Below are positions 33,514-42,013 of a DNA stretch of 64,000 bases, piece after piece. The DNA lies in the NCBI RefSeq assembly GCF_041807905.1, contig NZ_JBGVSA010000001.1, positions 1 to 64,000 of the forward strand, read 5' to 3'. The notes under the pieces were generated by a model that was given only the letters and a program-made list of their open reading frames with translations, had not been told where the DNA came from and did no database searches. The position numbers and the translations under genes were made by a program. Origin of the DNA: JBGVSA01 sp041807905 (GTDB taxonomy: Bacteria; Pseudomonadota; Gammaproteobacteria; Burkholderiales; Rhodocyclaceae). The number at the start of each line of letters is the position of its first letter. Position 1 is the first letter of the stretch.

Positions 33514-35991
33514 TCACTTGAAGAGTTTCAACATCGCCACGGAGAGCGTTGCGCGTTGCGCGTCGTAGTCCGCCCAGGGGTCCTCGCGGTCGGCGAGGAT
33601 CTGCGGGACGTTGACGATGTTGAAGTAGTCCTCGCGCACATCCTGCGCCGCGTCGAGTTCGTCCCACGCCATGGTCATCGACACCGGCGCGCCGGCTCGC
33701 GCACGGGCCGAGAACGCCGCGATGGCGGTGGCTTCGCGTCCGTTGCGCAGGTAATCGACAAAGACCTTGCCGCGGCGGCGCGCCTTGGCCATGTTGGCGA
33801 CGAAGCGTTCCGGCATGACACTTTCCATGTGCTCGGCCACGCCTTTCGCGAATGCCTTGACCTCGTCCCAACTGCGCGCGCCCCGGATCGGCACGACCAG
33901 ATGCAGGCCCTTGCCGCCGGTCGTCTTGACGAAGCACTTGAGGCCGATCTGTTCGACCAGCGCGCGCGTCAGCGTGGCCGATTCCAGTACCGTTTTCCAC
34001 GGTAGATCGGGGTCCGGGTCGAGGTCGAAGGTGATGCGGTCCGGCTGTTCGATCTTCGGCTCGCGCGCGCCCCAGGTGTGGAATTCGATCGCACCGAGTT
34101 GCACGAGTCCGACCGCGCCGCCGATGCGGTCCACGACGACGAGCTTTTCCTCGGGCTCGCCCTTCTGCGCGATCGATACCTGATGCGTGTGTTCAGGCGC
34201 CTCCGGCACGTGCTTCTGGAAGAAGCAGGTTTTCTCGGCCCCCTGCGGGCAACGCACCAGGCTCAGCGGCCGGCCTTTCAGGTGCGGCATGATCCACGCA
34301 TCGACCGCCGCGTAGTACCGCGCCAGATCGATCTTGCGCAGCGTGGTATCGGCAAAGATGATGCGCTCCGGGTGCGAGATGCGCACGCCCACGACGGGCG
34401 CATCCAGATCTTCGGCGTGCACAGCTTTCTCCTTGTGAATGTCGCGGGCTGGCTTGTCGGTGCGCAGCCCCATGAACGACGCCTGTCGCAGGATGCGTTC
34501 GTGCGTCCAGCCGGCGAATGCAATCTCCGCGACCAGTTTTGGCTCGACCCAATGCACCGCGGTCGCCCTGCCGATCTGCGAAGGCGGCGTGGCGAACGGA
34601 CTGCGCTTGCGCGCCAGCGGTTTGAGTTGCTCGCTCAGCCGCTCGAGCGTGCGCACGTCGAACCCGGCGCCGACGCGGCCGGCATACTGGAATTGCCCCC
34701 GGTCGTCGTAGAGCCCGACCAGCAAGGCCCCCAGCCCGGTGCGCGAACCTGCCGGCTCCGAGTATCCGCCGATGACGAACTCCTGCCTCGGCCGACATTT
34801 GAGCTTGATCCATGCGGGACTTCGGCGTGGCACATAGGGCGCGTCCAGGCGCTTGCCGATGAGCCCCTCCAGGCCCAGTCGGCAGGCCTCGCGATAGGCT
34901 GCCACACCGTCGTCCGACACCACCTCGGTAGCGCGCACCGGGCCGTCGGCGGGAAGTTGCCCGAGCAGCGCATCGAGCACTTCACGTCGTGCGGACAGCG
35001 GCTCGCTGCGCAGGTCGCGGCCGTCCGCGAAGAGCACGTCGAACACACGGAAGACGACGTCCGACGAGTCGCCCGACAGTGCGTTCTGCAATGCCTGGAA
35101 ATCCGACAGGCCGTTGTGCCCCGTCACGATGATCTCGCCGTCGAGCCAGCAATCCGGCAGCCCTGCCTGCGCCAACGTGTCGACAATGTGCGGCAGCTTG
35201 CCCAGCCAGTCTCGCCCGTTGCGACTGACCAGCCCGACCTTCGCGCGGCGCGCGCCACGCTCCACGCGGGCCAGCATGCGATAGCCGTCGTACTTGATTT
35301 CGTAGACCCAGCCATGGTCCACCGGAGGCTCGTCGACCAGCGTGGCGAGTTGCGGACTCATGGTGGCCGGCAGCGGTTGCTTCCTGCCTTTCGCCACAGT
35401 CGTTCCGGTCTTGGGCTGGGCGGCGCGATGCCTGCGCTGGGCCACGCGCGCGCGCAGCGGCGCGGCGTCATCCTCGGCGTCGTAGCCGGCACGCGCGTCC
35501 GCATCATCGAGCTTGCGCAGAATCCAGCTCTCCTTGCCCGCGTCGCCGCGCTGCGTGCGGATCAGAATCCATTCGCCCGACAGACGCTCGCCGTCGAGCC
35601 TGAACTTGAGATGGCCTCGCGACATGGCGCCGTTGACGTCGTCCTCGAGCGGCGTCCAGGTCCCCGCATCCCAGATCGCGACCTTGCCCGCGCCGTATTG
35701 GCCGGCGGGGATCGTGCCCTCGAAGCTGCCGTACTGGATCGGATGGTCTTCGACGTGCATGGCCAGCCGCTTGACCTCGGGATCGAGGCTCGGCCCCTTG
35801 GGCACGGCCCAGCTCACCAGCACGCCGTCCCATTCCAGGCGAAAGTCGTAATGCAGCCGGCGCGCTTCATGGCGCTGGACGACGAATGACAATCCGCGGG
35901 TCTGGCCCGTCGGACGCTGGCCGCGCGGCTCGCGCGTCACGCCGAAGTCGCGCTTCTGCTGGTAACGGGCAAGACGGTCGGTGGATGGCAT
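33514..35991 (-). CDS. ligD: ATP-dependent DNA ligase D (PE-ligase-polymerase)
   Basis: 825 residues. The order is 3'-phosphoesterase (~20-165; FVVQRHEARRLHYDFRLE, HVEDHPIQYGSFEG), ATP-dependent ligase (~215-510; the nucleotidyl Lys is in YEIKYDGYRM) and archaeo-eukaryotic-primase-type polymerase (~535-820; KCFVKTTGGKGLHLVVPI, YLRNGREATAIAAFSARA). This is the Pseudomonas-type order. It fills, trims and seals double-strand breaks with Ku in non-homologous end joining. ATG 35991 is preferred over GTG 35997. It starts 15 bases after the ku stop: a two-gene operon. Confidence 0.96.
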   Translation of the reverse strand: MPSTDRLARYQQKRDFGVTREPRGQRPTGQTRGLSFVVQRHEARRLHYDFRLEWDGVLVSWAVPKGPSLDPEVKRLAMHVEDHPIQYGSFEGTIPAGQYGAGKVAIWDAGTWTPLEDDVNGAMSRGHLKFRLDGERLSGEWILIRTQRGDAGKESWILRKLDDADARAGYDAEDDAAPLRARVAQRRHRAAQPKTGTTVAKGRKQPLPATMSPQLATLVDEPPVDHGWVYEIKYDGYRMLARVERGARRAKVGLVSRNGRDWLGKLPHIVDTLAQAGLPDCWLDGEIIVTGHNGLSDFQALQNALSGDSSDVVFRVFDVLFADGRDLRSEPLSARREVLDALLGQLPADGPVRATEVVSDDGVAAYREACRLGLEGLIGKRLDAPYVPRRSPAWIKLKCRPRQEFVIGGYSEPAGSRTGLGALLVGLYDDRGQFQYAGRVGAGFDVRTLERLSEQLKPLARKRSPFATPPSQIGRATAVHWVEPKLVAEIAFAGWTHERILRQASFMGLRTDKPARDIHKEKAVHAEDLDAPVVGVRISHPERIIFADTTLRKIDLARYYAAVDAWIMPHLKGRPLSLVRCPQGAEKTCFFQKHVPEAPEHTHQVSIAQKGEPEEKLVVVDRIGGAVGLVQLGAIEFHTWGAREPKIEQPDRITFDLDPDPDLPWKTVLESATLTRALVEQIGLKCFVKTTGGKGLHLVVPIRGARSWDEVKAFAKGVAEHMESVMPERFVANMAKARRRGKVFVDYLRNGREATAIAAFSARARAGAPVSMTMAWDELDAAQDVREDYFNIVNVPQILADREDPWADYDAQRATLSVAMLKLFK

Positions 35992-36006
35992 CGGCACGTT
36001 CCCGCG

Positions 36007-36993
36007 TCAGGCGCTCTTGCGGCGAGTACCCGTCGTCCCGGCGCGGCCGCCGCTACGCGCTGTGGAAGCCTTGGCCGGCGCCTTGGCGGGGGTTTTGGCG
36101 GTACTGGCGCTCGCACGGCGCGCACGTGTTGGCGTGCGGGGCTCGGGCGGGGGTTCGGGCCTGGCGCGCGACGACGCGCCCTTTCGCTGCCCGCCCCGCT
36201 CATCGAGACTGCGCTTGAGCACTTCGACAAGATCGATGATGTCGGCGCTGGCCCGCTCGCCCTTGTCGGCCGATGGCTGGGCCATGACGTGCGTCTGTCC
36301 GCTGTGGATCTTGGCTTCGACCCGTTCGAGAAGATCTTCACGATAGGTGTCGGTGTACTTGCTGGCGTCCCAGGCTTCGGTCATTTCCTCGACCAGCCGC
36401 TCGGCCATGTCCAGTTCCCGCTTGCCGATGCCGAGCTTGGTAAGCGAATCCGACGGCAAGGCAAGATCGGCGGTGCTCAGCACCTCTTCGGCAAAGCGCA
36501 TGGTGTTGAGCACCAGCACATCATCGACCACCAGCAGCGCAGCCAGATGCTGCTTGCTGTGGATCACCGCCTTGGCAAGCCCGGCGCGGCCGGTCCGCTG
36601 GAGCGTCTCGCGCAGCAGCGCATATCCCTTATCGCCGCGACGGTCGGGTTCGAGGTAATACGGAGTGTCGAAATACAGTGGTGGAATGGTGGCGGCATCG
36701 ACGAACGAGAGAATGTCGACCGTCTGGGTGGCTGCGACGTTGGCCGCGCGAAAGTCCTCGTCCGAAAACAGCACGTATTCGCCCTTTTGGTATTCGTAGC
36801 CCTTGACGATGTTCTCGCTTTCGATGGGCTTGCCGGTCTTCTTGTTGATGCGCAGGTAACCGACAGGCGCCATGTCGCGGCGATCCAGCCAGTCGAAATC
36901 AAGCCGGCTCGCGCGCGAAGCGCCGCGCAATACGACCGGCACGTGCACCAGCCCGAACGAGATGGCGCCTTTCCACACGACACGCGATGCCAT
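36007..36993 (-). CDS. ku: Ku homodimer DNA end-binding protein
   Basis: 328 residues. The Ku core (~1-260) begins MASRVVWKGAISFGLVHVPV and includes VGYLRINKKTGKPIE, the KGYEYQKGEYVLF block and YLEPDRRGDKGYALL. The last ~70 residues are a Lys/Ala/Pro/Arg-rich tail that probably adds DNA binding, as in other bacterial Ku proteins with basic extensions. It binds broken DNA ends and recruits LigD. AAGGAGG precedes the ATG at 36993, which excludes the longer open frame. First gene of the NHEJ operon. Confidence 0.96.
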   Translation of the reverse strand: MASRVVWKGAISFGLVHVPVVLRGASRASRLDFDWLDRRDMAPVGYLRINKKTGKPIESENIVKGYEYQKGEYVLFSDEDFRAANVAATQTVDILSFVDAATIPPLYFDTPYYLEPDRRGDKGYALLRETLQRTGRAGLAKAVIHSKQHLAALLVVDDVLVLNTMRFAEEVLSTADLALPSDSLTKLGIGKRELDMAERLVEEMTEAWDASKYTDTYREDLLERVEAKIHSGQTHVMAQPSADKGERASADIIDLVEVLKRSLDERGGQRKGASSRARPEPPPEPRTPTRARRASASTAKTPAKAPAKASTARSGGRAGTTGTRRKSA

Positions 36994-37103
36994 GATGGGC
37001 CTCCTTGCGGCGAGACCAAGACTTCCAGCAAGCGCCGTTCCCGATCCGTGCACGTTTCTTGCGGCGCAGGATCGAACATGTCGACTATGCTCAGGAGCAC
37101 ACC

Positions 37104-37562
37104 ATGTCCAAGAACATTCGCAAGACGCTGATCAACGCGAAGGCAGCCACCATCGTCCATCGCAACGCGTCGTGGATCGCCGTGCTGGCTCTCTCCGCAC
37201 CCGCCTGGTCGGCCGACCCGGTGCCGTCGTGGCACCCGGCGGGCGACAACGCCGGGTATGTCTGCGGTGGCATTTCGGCCGAGGGCATGGCGGCGCTGCA
37301 AAAGCAAAAGGGCGACTCCAACGCCGAATTTCTCTTCACCGAAGGCCCGGAACGGGCCTGGGTCAGTGGCGTCAGCGTCACCATTCGCGGCAATGGCCTG
37401 CAGCAGCCGCTGCAATTCACCAGCGATGGACCGAGCTGCCTGCTGCGCCTGCCCACCGGGGAGTACACCGTGCAGGCGTCCTACAAGGACATGCCGCGTT
37501 CGCAGCGCGTGAAGGTCGGGGGCGCAAGCAGCCAGACCGTTTTCAACTGGCCGGCGAAATAA
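37104..37562 (+). CDS. Secreted small protein of unknown function
   Basis: 152 residues. A long, basic signal region ends in LALSAPAWSA with likely cleavage before DPVPSWHPAG (~residue 38). The mature part has two cysteines (in YVCGGISAEG and PSCLLRLP) that may form a disulphide, and beta-rich text such as GEYTVQASYKDMPRSQRVKVGG resembling a carboxypeptidase-regulatory-like beta sandwich. No firm family. CAGGAGCACACC precedes the ATG at 37104. It is divergent from ku and four bases ahead of the DUF72 gene, so they are coupled. Confidence 0.75.
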   Translation: MSKNIRKTLINAKAATIVHRNASWIAVLALSAPAWSADPVPSWHPAGDNAGYVCGGISAEGMAALQKQKGDSNAEFLFTEGPERAWVSGVSVTIRGNGLQQPLQFTSDGPSCLLRLPTGEYTVQASYKDMPRSQRVKVGGASSQTVFNWPAK

Positions 37563-37565
37563 GGC

Positions 37566-38492
37566 ATGGCTGGCCTGGTTCGCGTCGGAATCTCTGGATG
37601 GCGCTACGCGCCGTGGCGCGGCGAGTTCTATCCCAAAGGTCTGCCCCAGCGACTGGAACTCGCCTACGCTTCGCGTGCGCTGTCCACGATCGAGCTGAAC
37701 GGTTCGTTCTATTCGTTGCAGACGCCACAGCGCTACGCCGAATGGCGTGAGGCCACACCCGATGGATTCGTGTTCAGCGTGAAAGCGCCGCGCTTCATCA
37801 CGCACGTGCGCCGGCTGCGCGACTTCGATGCGCCGCTCGCCAACTTCATGGCCTCCGGCATCTTCAGCCTGCAGGAAAAGCTCGGGCCGATCCTGTGGCA
37901 GTTCCCGCCTTCATTCACCTTCGATCCGGAACAACTGGAGCCCTTCCTCGCTGCTCTGCCGCACGACACCGATGCCGCCGGCCGCCTGGCCGAACGCCAC
38001 GATGCGCACCTGCGCGGACGGGCCCAGACACACAGTCCGCGCAAGTGGGTCATGCGCCATGCCATGGAGATACGGAACTACAGCTTCGTGGACGAACGCT
38101 TCGTGAAGCTATTGCGCAAGTACCGGGTGGCGCTGGTCGTGGCCGACACGGCCGGACGCTGGCCTTCATGCCAGGACGTGACGGCCGACTTCATGTACAT
38201 GCGCCTGCACGGCGACAAGGAACTCTATGCCAGCGGGTACACCGACAAGGCGCTGGATGATTGGGCGCAGCACATCGACGCATGGCGCCACGGCAGGCAA
38301 CCGCGCAATTCACCGAGGATTTCGCAGGACGCCCCGCCCGCCCGCAATACGCGCGAGGTGTTCTGCTATTTCGACAACGACATCAAGGTAAAGGCACCGT
38401 ACGACGCGGCGCGCCTGGCCCAACGGCTGGGCGCGGCACAACGCTTGATCGACCACGCGCCGATCCTCGACGAACTGATCCCTCAGGGGTGA
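37566..38492 (+). CDS. DUF72 (YecE-like) TIM-barrel protein
   Basis: 308 residues. Hallmarks are VGISGWRYAPWRGEFYPKGL at the N-terminus, STIELNGSFYSLQ, FSVKAPRFITH, LGPILWQFPPSF and YMRLHG near residue 218, followed by FCYFDNDIKVKAPYDA. The family's biochemical role is uncertain. It begins 3 bases after the preceding gene's stop. Its 3' end overlaps the convergent minus-strand gene by 10 bases. Confidence 0.92.
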   Translation: MAGLVRVGISGWRYAPWRGEFYPKGLPQRLELAYASRALSTIELNGSFYSLQTPQRYAEWREATPDGFVFSVKAPRFITHVRRLRDFDAPLANFMASGIFSLQEKLGPILWQFPPSFTFDPEQLEPFLAALPHDTDAAGRLAERHDAHLRGRAQTHSPRKWVMRHAMEIRNYSFVDERFVKLLRKYRVALVVADTAGRWPSCQDVTADFMYMRLHGDKELYASGYTDKALDDWAQHIDAWRHGRQPRNSPRISQDAPPARNTREVFCYFDNDIKVKAPYDAARLAQRLGAAQRLIDHAPILDELIPQG

Positions 38493-38932
38493 AGCGCGAT
38501 GGGGTCCGGCGCTTGCGGCGGTGGGAAGAGCTTGCGCCATTCGTCTTCGCTCATCAGATCGCGCAGACGAAAACGCAGGCCGACGAAATCGTTCCGTTGC
38601 TGGCGGTTTTCGACTTCGACCGCGGTGGCAAGGTCGTCAAACTGCTGACGCGTGCTGTCGTGCCCCGCCAGGAGTTCGAGCCAGCGCTTGGCGTTGTCGG
38701 CGTGCTGGTCGCCGATTTTCTTCCGGGCCTTTTCCATATCGTCCAATACGCTGCCGATGTCATTGCGCCGCGCCTCGTCCTGCACGACGTGGATGACGTC
38801 CTTGCGCAGATCCGAGATGGCCCTGCCGCCGACGGCGTCGCTCGACATGACGCTGATCGATCCGCCGATCAACAAGGTCGTCACGAAAATGACGATGAGC
38901 ACCTGACCGCGCTGCTTGCGTTTGTTAAGCAT
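38483..38932 (-). CDS. Membrane-anchored small helical protein, probable paralogue of the adjacent lipoprotein
   Basis: 149 residues. One N-terminal membrane helix (~10-30, GQVLIVIFVTTLLIGGSISV) is followed by a mostly helical charged domain. Near the C-terminus SEDEWRKLFPPP matches TADEWKALFPYE of the preceding gene, and the two proteins have equal length and similar Asp/Arg/Lys helices. No known family recognised. It starts 8 bases after the lipoprotein gene, so they form a two-gene operon. The ATG at 38932 is used; the frame's 5' extension overlaps the lipoprotein gene and is not supported. Confidence 0.75.
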   Translation of the reverse strand: MLNKRKQRGQVLIVIFVTTLLIGGSISVMSSDAVGGRAISDLRKDVIHVVQDEARRNDIGSVLDDMEKARKKIGDQHADNAKRWLELLAGHDSTRQQFDDLATAVEVENRQQRNDFVGLRFRLRDLMSEDEWRKLFPPPQAPDPIALHP

Positions 38933-38940
38933 GGAATGAC

Positions 38941-39387
38941 TCACCGTTGCGGAATGCGGACACTGGCCAGCATGGCCCGGCTCTCGTAAGGGAACAGCGC
39001 TTTCCACTCGTCGGCCGTCGTGCTGGCGACGAGGGCCAGATGCTGGTCCACAATGCGTTGGCGCAGGTTGGCGCGCGTGCCATCGAACTTGTCGAGGGCG
39101 GCATCGAAATCCGCCCTGCTGGCGTCCGGCCTTGCATTCAGGGCTCGCAGCTCTATGCTGGATTGATATACGGCTTGCTCGAGCGCGAGCAGATCGGTCT
39201 CCATGGCGACGCTTTGTTGTCGGGCCTGCTCGGCGCGCTCCGGGTCCTTCACAGCCTTGTCGATCGCGTCTCGCAGAGCGGCCATTTCCTTGCGGATGGT
39301 GTCGGCCGGCGGCTCGGGATGTGTCGCGCAACCGGCGACGAAGAACGCCACCGCAATCCACGAATACAACGAACGTCGAAACGGCAT
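38941..39387 (-). CDS. Small helical lipoprotein of unknown function
   Basis: 148 residues. Signal peptide with lipobox FVAGC (acylated Cys20). The mature protein is a run of amphipathic helices (IRKEMAALRDAIDKAVKD, SVAMETDLLALEQAVYQSSI) ending with DEWKALFPYESRAML. No named family recognised. GGAGAGGCCTC precedes the ATG at 39387. It is probably a periplasm-facing lipid-anchored partner of the membrane-anchored product encoded 8 bases downstream. Confidence 0.78.
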   Translation of the reverse strand: MPFRRSLYSWIAVAFFVAGCATHPEPPADTIRKEMAALRDAIDKAVKDPERAEQARQQSVAMETDLLALEQAVYQSSIELRALNARPDASRADFDAALDKFDGTRANLRQRIVDQHLALVASTTADEWKALFPYESRAMLASVRIPQR

Positions 39388-39479
39388 GAGGCCTCTCCGA
39401 TGACTGTTGGCATCTTCACTCTAGCATGTGCCTGTCAGTCAAACCGCATAGGCCGCGCAGCGCATCCGGAAGGAGAGGC

Positions 39480-40574
39480 ATGACAGTCCCCGCTCAGGAC
39501 CACGCAACAAGAATCTCGTCCCATCGCCACACATCATTTCGCGTCTACATCGCAACAGGCAGCATGCTGGTCGCGCTCACCGTGCATGCGGAAGAACCGG
39601 ACATCGACGCGCGGGCGGGCCAGCCGGCGGAGGTTCGGGAAAGCGAAGTCTTTGCCTACGCCGGACGCGTTCTGCCGCCGATGACGGCACCGACGGCACC
39701 GATCACCCGGCCCGCCGCGGACGCCGAAAAGCGCAAGTGGGATCGCGCATTGCCGTTCTTCGCGCAGCGCGTCATCGACCAGGGCTACGACCTGCCCAAC
39801 CCGTACGACATTGGCGTGTCGCTGTTTTCCGGCGACCAGGAGTACCACCTGTCGGACCTGAAGATCGGCTTCAACGGAGCCAGTCCGCAAACGCTGGACT
39901 TTGTGAACTTCACCCGCACCGAGATCCATACCCGCTCGTACCAGGTCCAGGGCGGCGCATGGATTTTTCCGTTCCTCAACGTGTACGGAATCCTTGGTCA
40001 GGTACACGGCGAAGGCGACATCGATATCTCCATTCCAGGGCGCGATCTGATGAATTACCTCGGCGTGTCCGGCTGCAACCTTCCCGCACGCCTGCAGCCC
40101 GACCTGTGCAGCAAGACGTTGTCCGGTACGGCCAAGCCCAACTACCGGGGCAACAGCTACGGCGTGGGCATGACGGTTGCGGGCGCATGGCACCAGATCT
40201 TCTTCGCCCTGCCGATCACCTATGTGCTGACCGACGCCAGCATCTCCGATTCGCCCGCGCGGGCGCTCAACATCGCGCCGCGCGTGGGCTGGTCGCAGCC
40301 GCTCAAGGACCTCGGGTCAGTGGTCTATTACGTCGGGGGCACCTACCTGCGCAGCACCTCGAACCTGACCGGGGAGTTCACCTTCAATACGGCGGACACC
40401 GTCATCGGCCGCGACACCACGATGAGCTTCGACATCACAGAAAAGCAGGTGCAGAGCTGGAACTACCTCGTCGGCGCGAACTGGAACATCTCCAAGTCGT
40501 GGGGCATCGCTGGCGAAATAGGCTTCGGCAACACCCGCAACGACGTGATCATCACCGGCTTCTACCGATTCTGA
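39480..40574 (+). CDS. Putative outer-membrane beta-barrel protein
   Basis: 364 residues from ATG 39480, which has AAGGAGAGGC just upstream. A signal peptide with an unusually long basic N-region (~residues 1-37, ending LVALTVHAEE) precedes a Pro-rich segment, and from residue ~90 alternating polar/nonpolar strands suggest a barrel (YQVQGGAWIFPFLNVYGILG, SVVYYVGGTYLRS, QSWNYLVGANWNIS). The last residue is Phe (GFYRF), the BAM recognition signature. Two cysteines in VSGCNLPARLQPDLCSK may form a loop disulphide. No specific substrate recognised. Confidence 0.75.
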   Translation: MTVPAQDHATRISSHRHTSFRVYIATGSMLVALTVHAEEPDIDARAGQPAEVRESEVFAYAGRVLPPMTAPTAPITRPAADAEKRKWDRALPFFAQRVIDQGYDLPNPYDIGVSLFSGDQEYHLSDLKIGFNGASPQTLDFVNFTRTEIHTRSYQVQGGAWIFPFLNVYGILGQVHGEGDIDISIPGRDLMNYLGVSGCNLPARLQPDLCSKTLSGTAKPNYRGNSYGVGMTVAGAWHQIFFALPITYVLTDASISDSPARALNIAPRVGWSQPLKDLGSVVYYVGGTYLRSTSNLTGEFTFNTADTVIGRDTTMSFDITEKQVQSWNYLVGANWNISKSWGIAGEIGFGNTRNDVIITGFYRF

Positions 40575-40597
40575 AGACGCGGTGCTACCATGCCGCC

Positions 40598-40652
40598 CGG
40601 GAGATGGCATTCCTCCCTGAACCGCCCCTTTCGGGGCTGATGATGCCTGCAT
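40598..40652 (+). ncRNA. Fluoride (crcB) riboswitch aptamer
   Basis: The sequence carries the conserved blocks of the crcB motif in order: gggagatggcattcctccc (40599-40617), aaccgcccc (40620-40628), ggggctgatgatgcctgc (40633-40650). GGAG/CTCC and the CGCCCC/GGGGC pairings form the helices and pseudoknot framework. It lies ~115 bases before crcB. A downstream hairpin, gtctcc (40654-40659) with ggagac (40666-40671), may be the expression platform; tctccc (40655-40660) could alternatively pair with the aptamer's own gggaga (40599-40604). Confidence 0.93.
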
Positions 40653-40766
40653 GGTCTCCCGGTCCGGAGACGGTGCAGGCGCGTGCCCGCACCTCAGGCG
40701 GCGTTGCCGCCAGTTCGGCCGGTCATCCATGCGGCAAACTCCTGACCGTGACCGATTGAATATTCC

Positions 40767-41153
40767 ATGACGATTCTGCGTTCTCTCCTCGCCATCTCGC
40801 TGGGTGCATCGCTCGGCGCAATCATGCGCTGGATTCTTGGCACTGCCTTCAACAGCCTGTTCCCGACGATCCCGCCCGGCACGTGGCTGGCCAACATGAT
40901 CGGCGGCTACCTGATCGGCGTATCGATGGCGTTCTTCGCCCTGCACGTCGATCTGGCGCCCGAGTGGCGGCTGCTGGTGATCACCGGCTTTCTCGGCGGG
41001 CTGACGACGTTCTCGACCTTTTCGGGTGAAGTGACGACACTGTTGCAGCAGGGACGCATCGCCTGGGCGGGCGCGGCCATTGCGGCGCACGTGTGCGGTT
41101 CGCTCATCATGACCATCGCAGGCATCGCCACAGTGTCGTGGCTGCGGCTCTGA
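40767..41153 (+). CDS. crcB: Fluoride exporter CrcB/Fluc
   Basis: 128 residues, four membrane helices, dual-topology homodimer channel expelling fluoride. Diagnostic segments are SLGASLGAIMRWILG, the GTWLANMIGGYLIG block with the conserved Asn, and GFLGGLTTFSTFSGE with the sodium/phenylalanine-box residues. Preceded by a fluoride riboswitch and followed 23 bases later by a DUF190 gene, so the operon is fluoride-induced by inference. Confidence 0.96.
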   Translation: MTILRSLLAISLGASLGAIMRWILGTAFNSLFPTIPPGTWLANMIGGYLIGVSMAFFALHVDLAPEWRLLVITGFLGGLTTFSTFSGEVTTLLQQGRIAWAGAAIAAHVCGSLIMTIAGIATVSWLRL

Positions 41154-41176
41154 AACGTCTGCGCGAGGAGGACATC

Positions 41177-41512
41177 ATGAAAGGCTTCCAGCTCATTTTC
41201 TTCACGCAACAGAACCAGCAGCATGGCGGTCTGCCGCTGTGCGAATGGCTCCTGCGCGAAGCCAGGGCGATCGGCGTGCAGGGGGCCACCGTGATGGCGG
41301 CAACGGAAGGCTACGGACGCAGCCTCAAGCTGCATGCGGCGCATTTCTTCGAACTGGCGGACCAGCCCGTGCAGGTCACGATGCTCACCAGCGAAGCGCT
41401 GGCCAACACCCTCTTCCACCGGCTGCGCGAGGAAGGCCTGAAGATCTTCTATGCGCGCGTGCCGATCGAATTCGGCAGTACTGAAGACTGGGACGAACCG
41501 ATCAATCCTTGA
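41177..41512 (+). CDS. DUF190 protein in fluoride operon
   Basis: 111 residues, PII-like ferredoxin-fold family often linked to crcB. Signatures are KGFQLIFFTQQN, GVQGATVMAATEGYG and the LPVQVTM-like strand (DQPVQVTMLTSEALANTLF). CGAGGAGGACATC precedes the ATG at 41177. It probably assists or regulates fluoride export; the exact role is unknown. Its 3' end overlaps the convergent lipoprotein gene by 11 bases. Confidence 0.9.
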   Translation: MKGFQLIFFTQQNQQHGGLPLCEWLLREARAIGVQGATVMAATEGYGRSLKLHAAHFFELADQPVQVTMLTSEALANTLFHRLREEGLKIFYARVPIEFGSTEDWDEPINP

Positions 41513-41849
41513 GGCGGAAATCCACCGGCAGCAGGATGGTATCGACCATCTTGCCGTCCGCCGTGCGCGCGGGCCGGATCTTCCAGTCCTTCACGCCCTC
41601 GAGCGCAGCGACATCCAGCGCGGGCCAGCCCGAACTGCGGTCGACCGCGGTGCGCTGGACCTCGCCATCCGGCGTCAGCCATGCCTTCACCACCACCCTT
41701 CCTTGCTGGCCGCCCTGCATGGCAGTCGTGGGGTATTCGGGCTTGGGCGTCGACAACAGATGCGCGGCCTGCGGGGTCGGAGGCGCCTTGGTGCTGGTGC
41801 TGCCGCACGCAGCCAGGAAGATGAACGGTAACAGGGCAATGAGACGCAT
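41502..41849 (-). CDS. Lipoprotein with TonB C-terminal-like domain
   Basis: 115 residues. Lipobox FLAAC (Cys20) and a mature TonB C-terminal fold: PKPEYPTTAMQGGQQGRVVV, LTPDGEVQRTAVDRSSGWP, LDVAALEGVKDWKIRPAR. Such stand-alone domains lack the inner-membrane anchor and Pro-rich spacer of true TonB, so energy transduction is unlikely. Function unknown. The start at 41849 has no strong ribosome site. Confidence 0.85.
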   Translation of the reverse strand: MRLIALLPFIFLAACGSTSTKAPPTPQAAHLLSTPKPEYPTTAMQGGQQGRVVVKAWLTPDGEVQRTAVDRSSGWPALDVAALEGVKDWKIRPARTADGKMVDTILLPVDFRLKD

Positions 41850-42013
41850 GGTCGGCTCACAGAACGGTTGCGGCGAATCATAGGCGCAAAAGACATCGGT
41901 CCTGGTTGACGCGCCCCCGTGCGGCAGACAGGCGGCAGCCGATGCGCGCCGGTCGACGGAGCCGTCTTCAACGCAATAATCCATACGTAAACCATTAGAA
42001 AAAAACCGGTCTC

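Noticed and set aside
34078..35889. 603-codon plus-strand open frame
   Set aside because: Antisense to ligD; no motif.
38933..39361. N-terminal extension of the membrane-anchored small protein
   Set aside because: It overlaps the lipoprotein gene in another frame and has no signal or motif; ATG 38932 gives a sensible membrane anchor.
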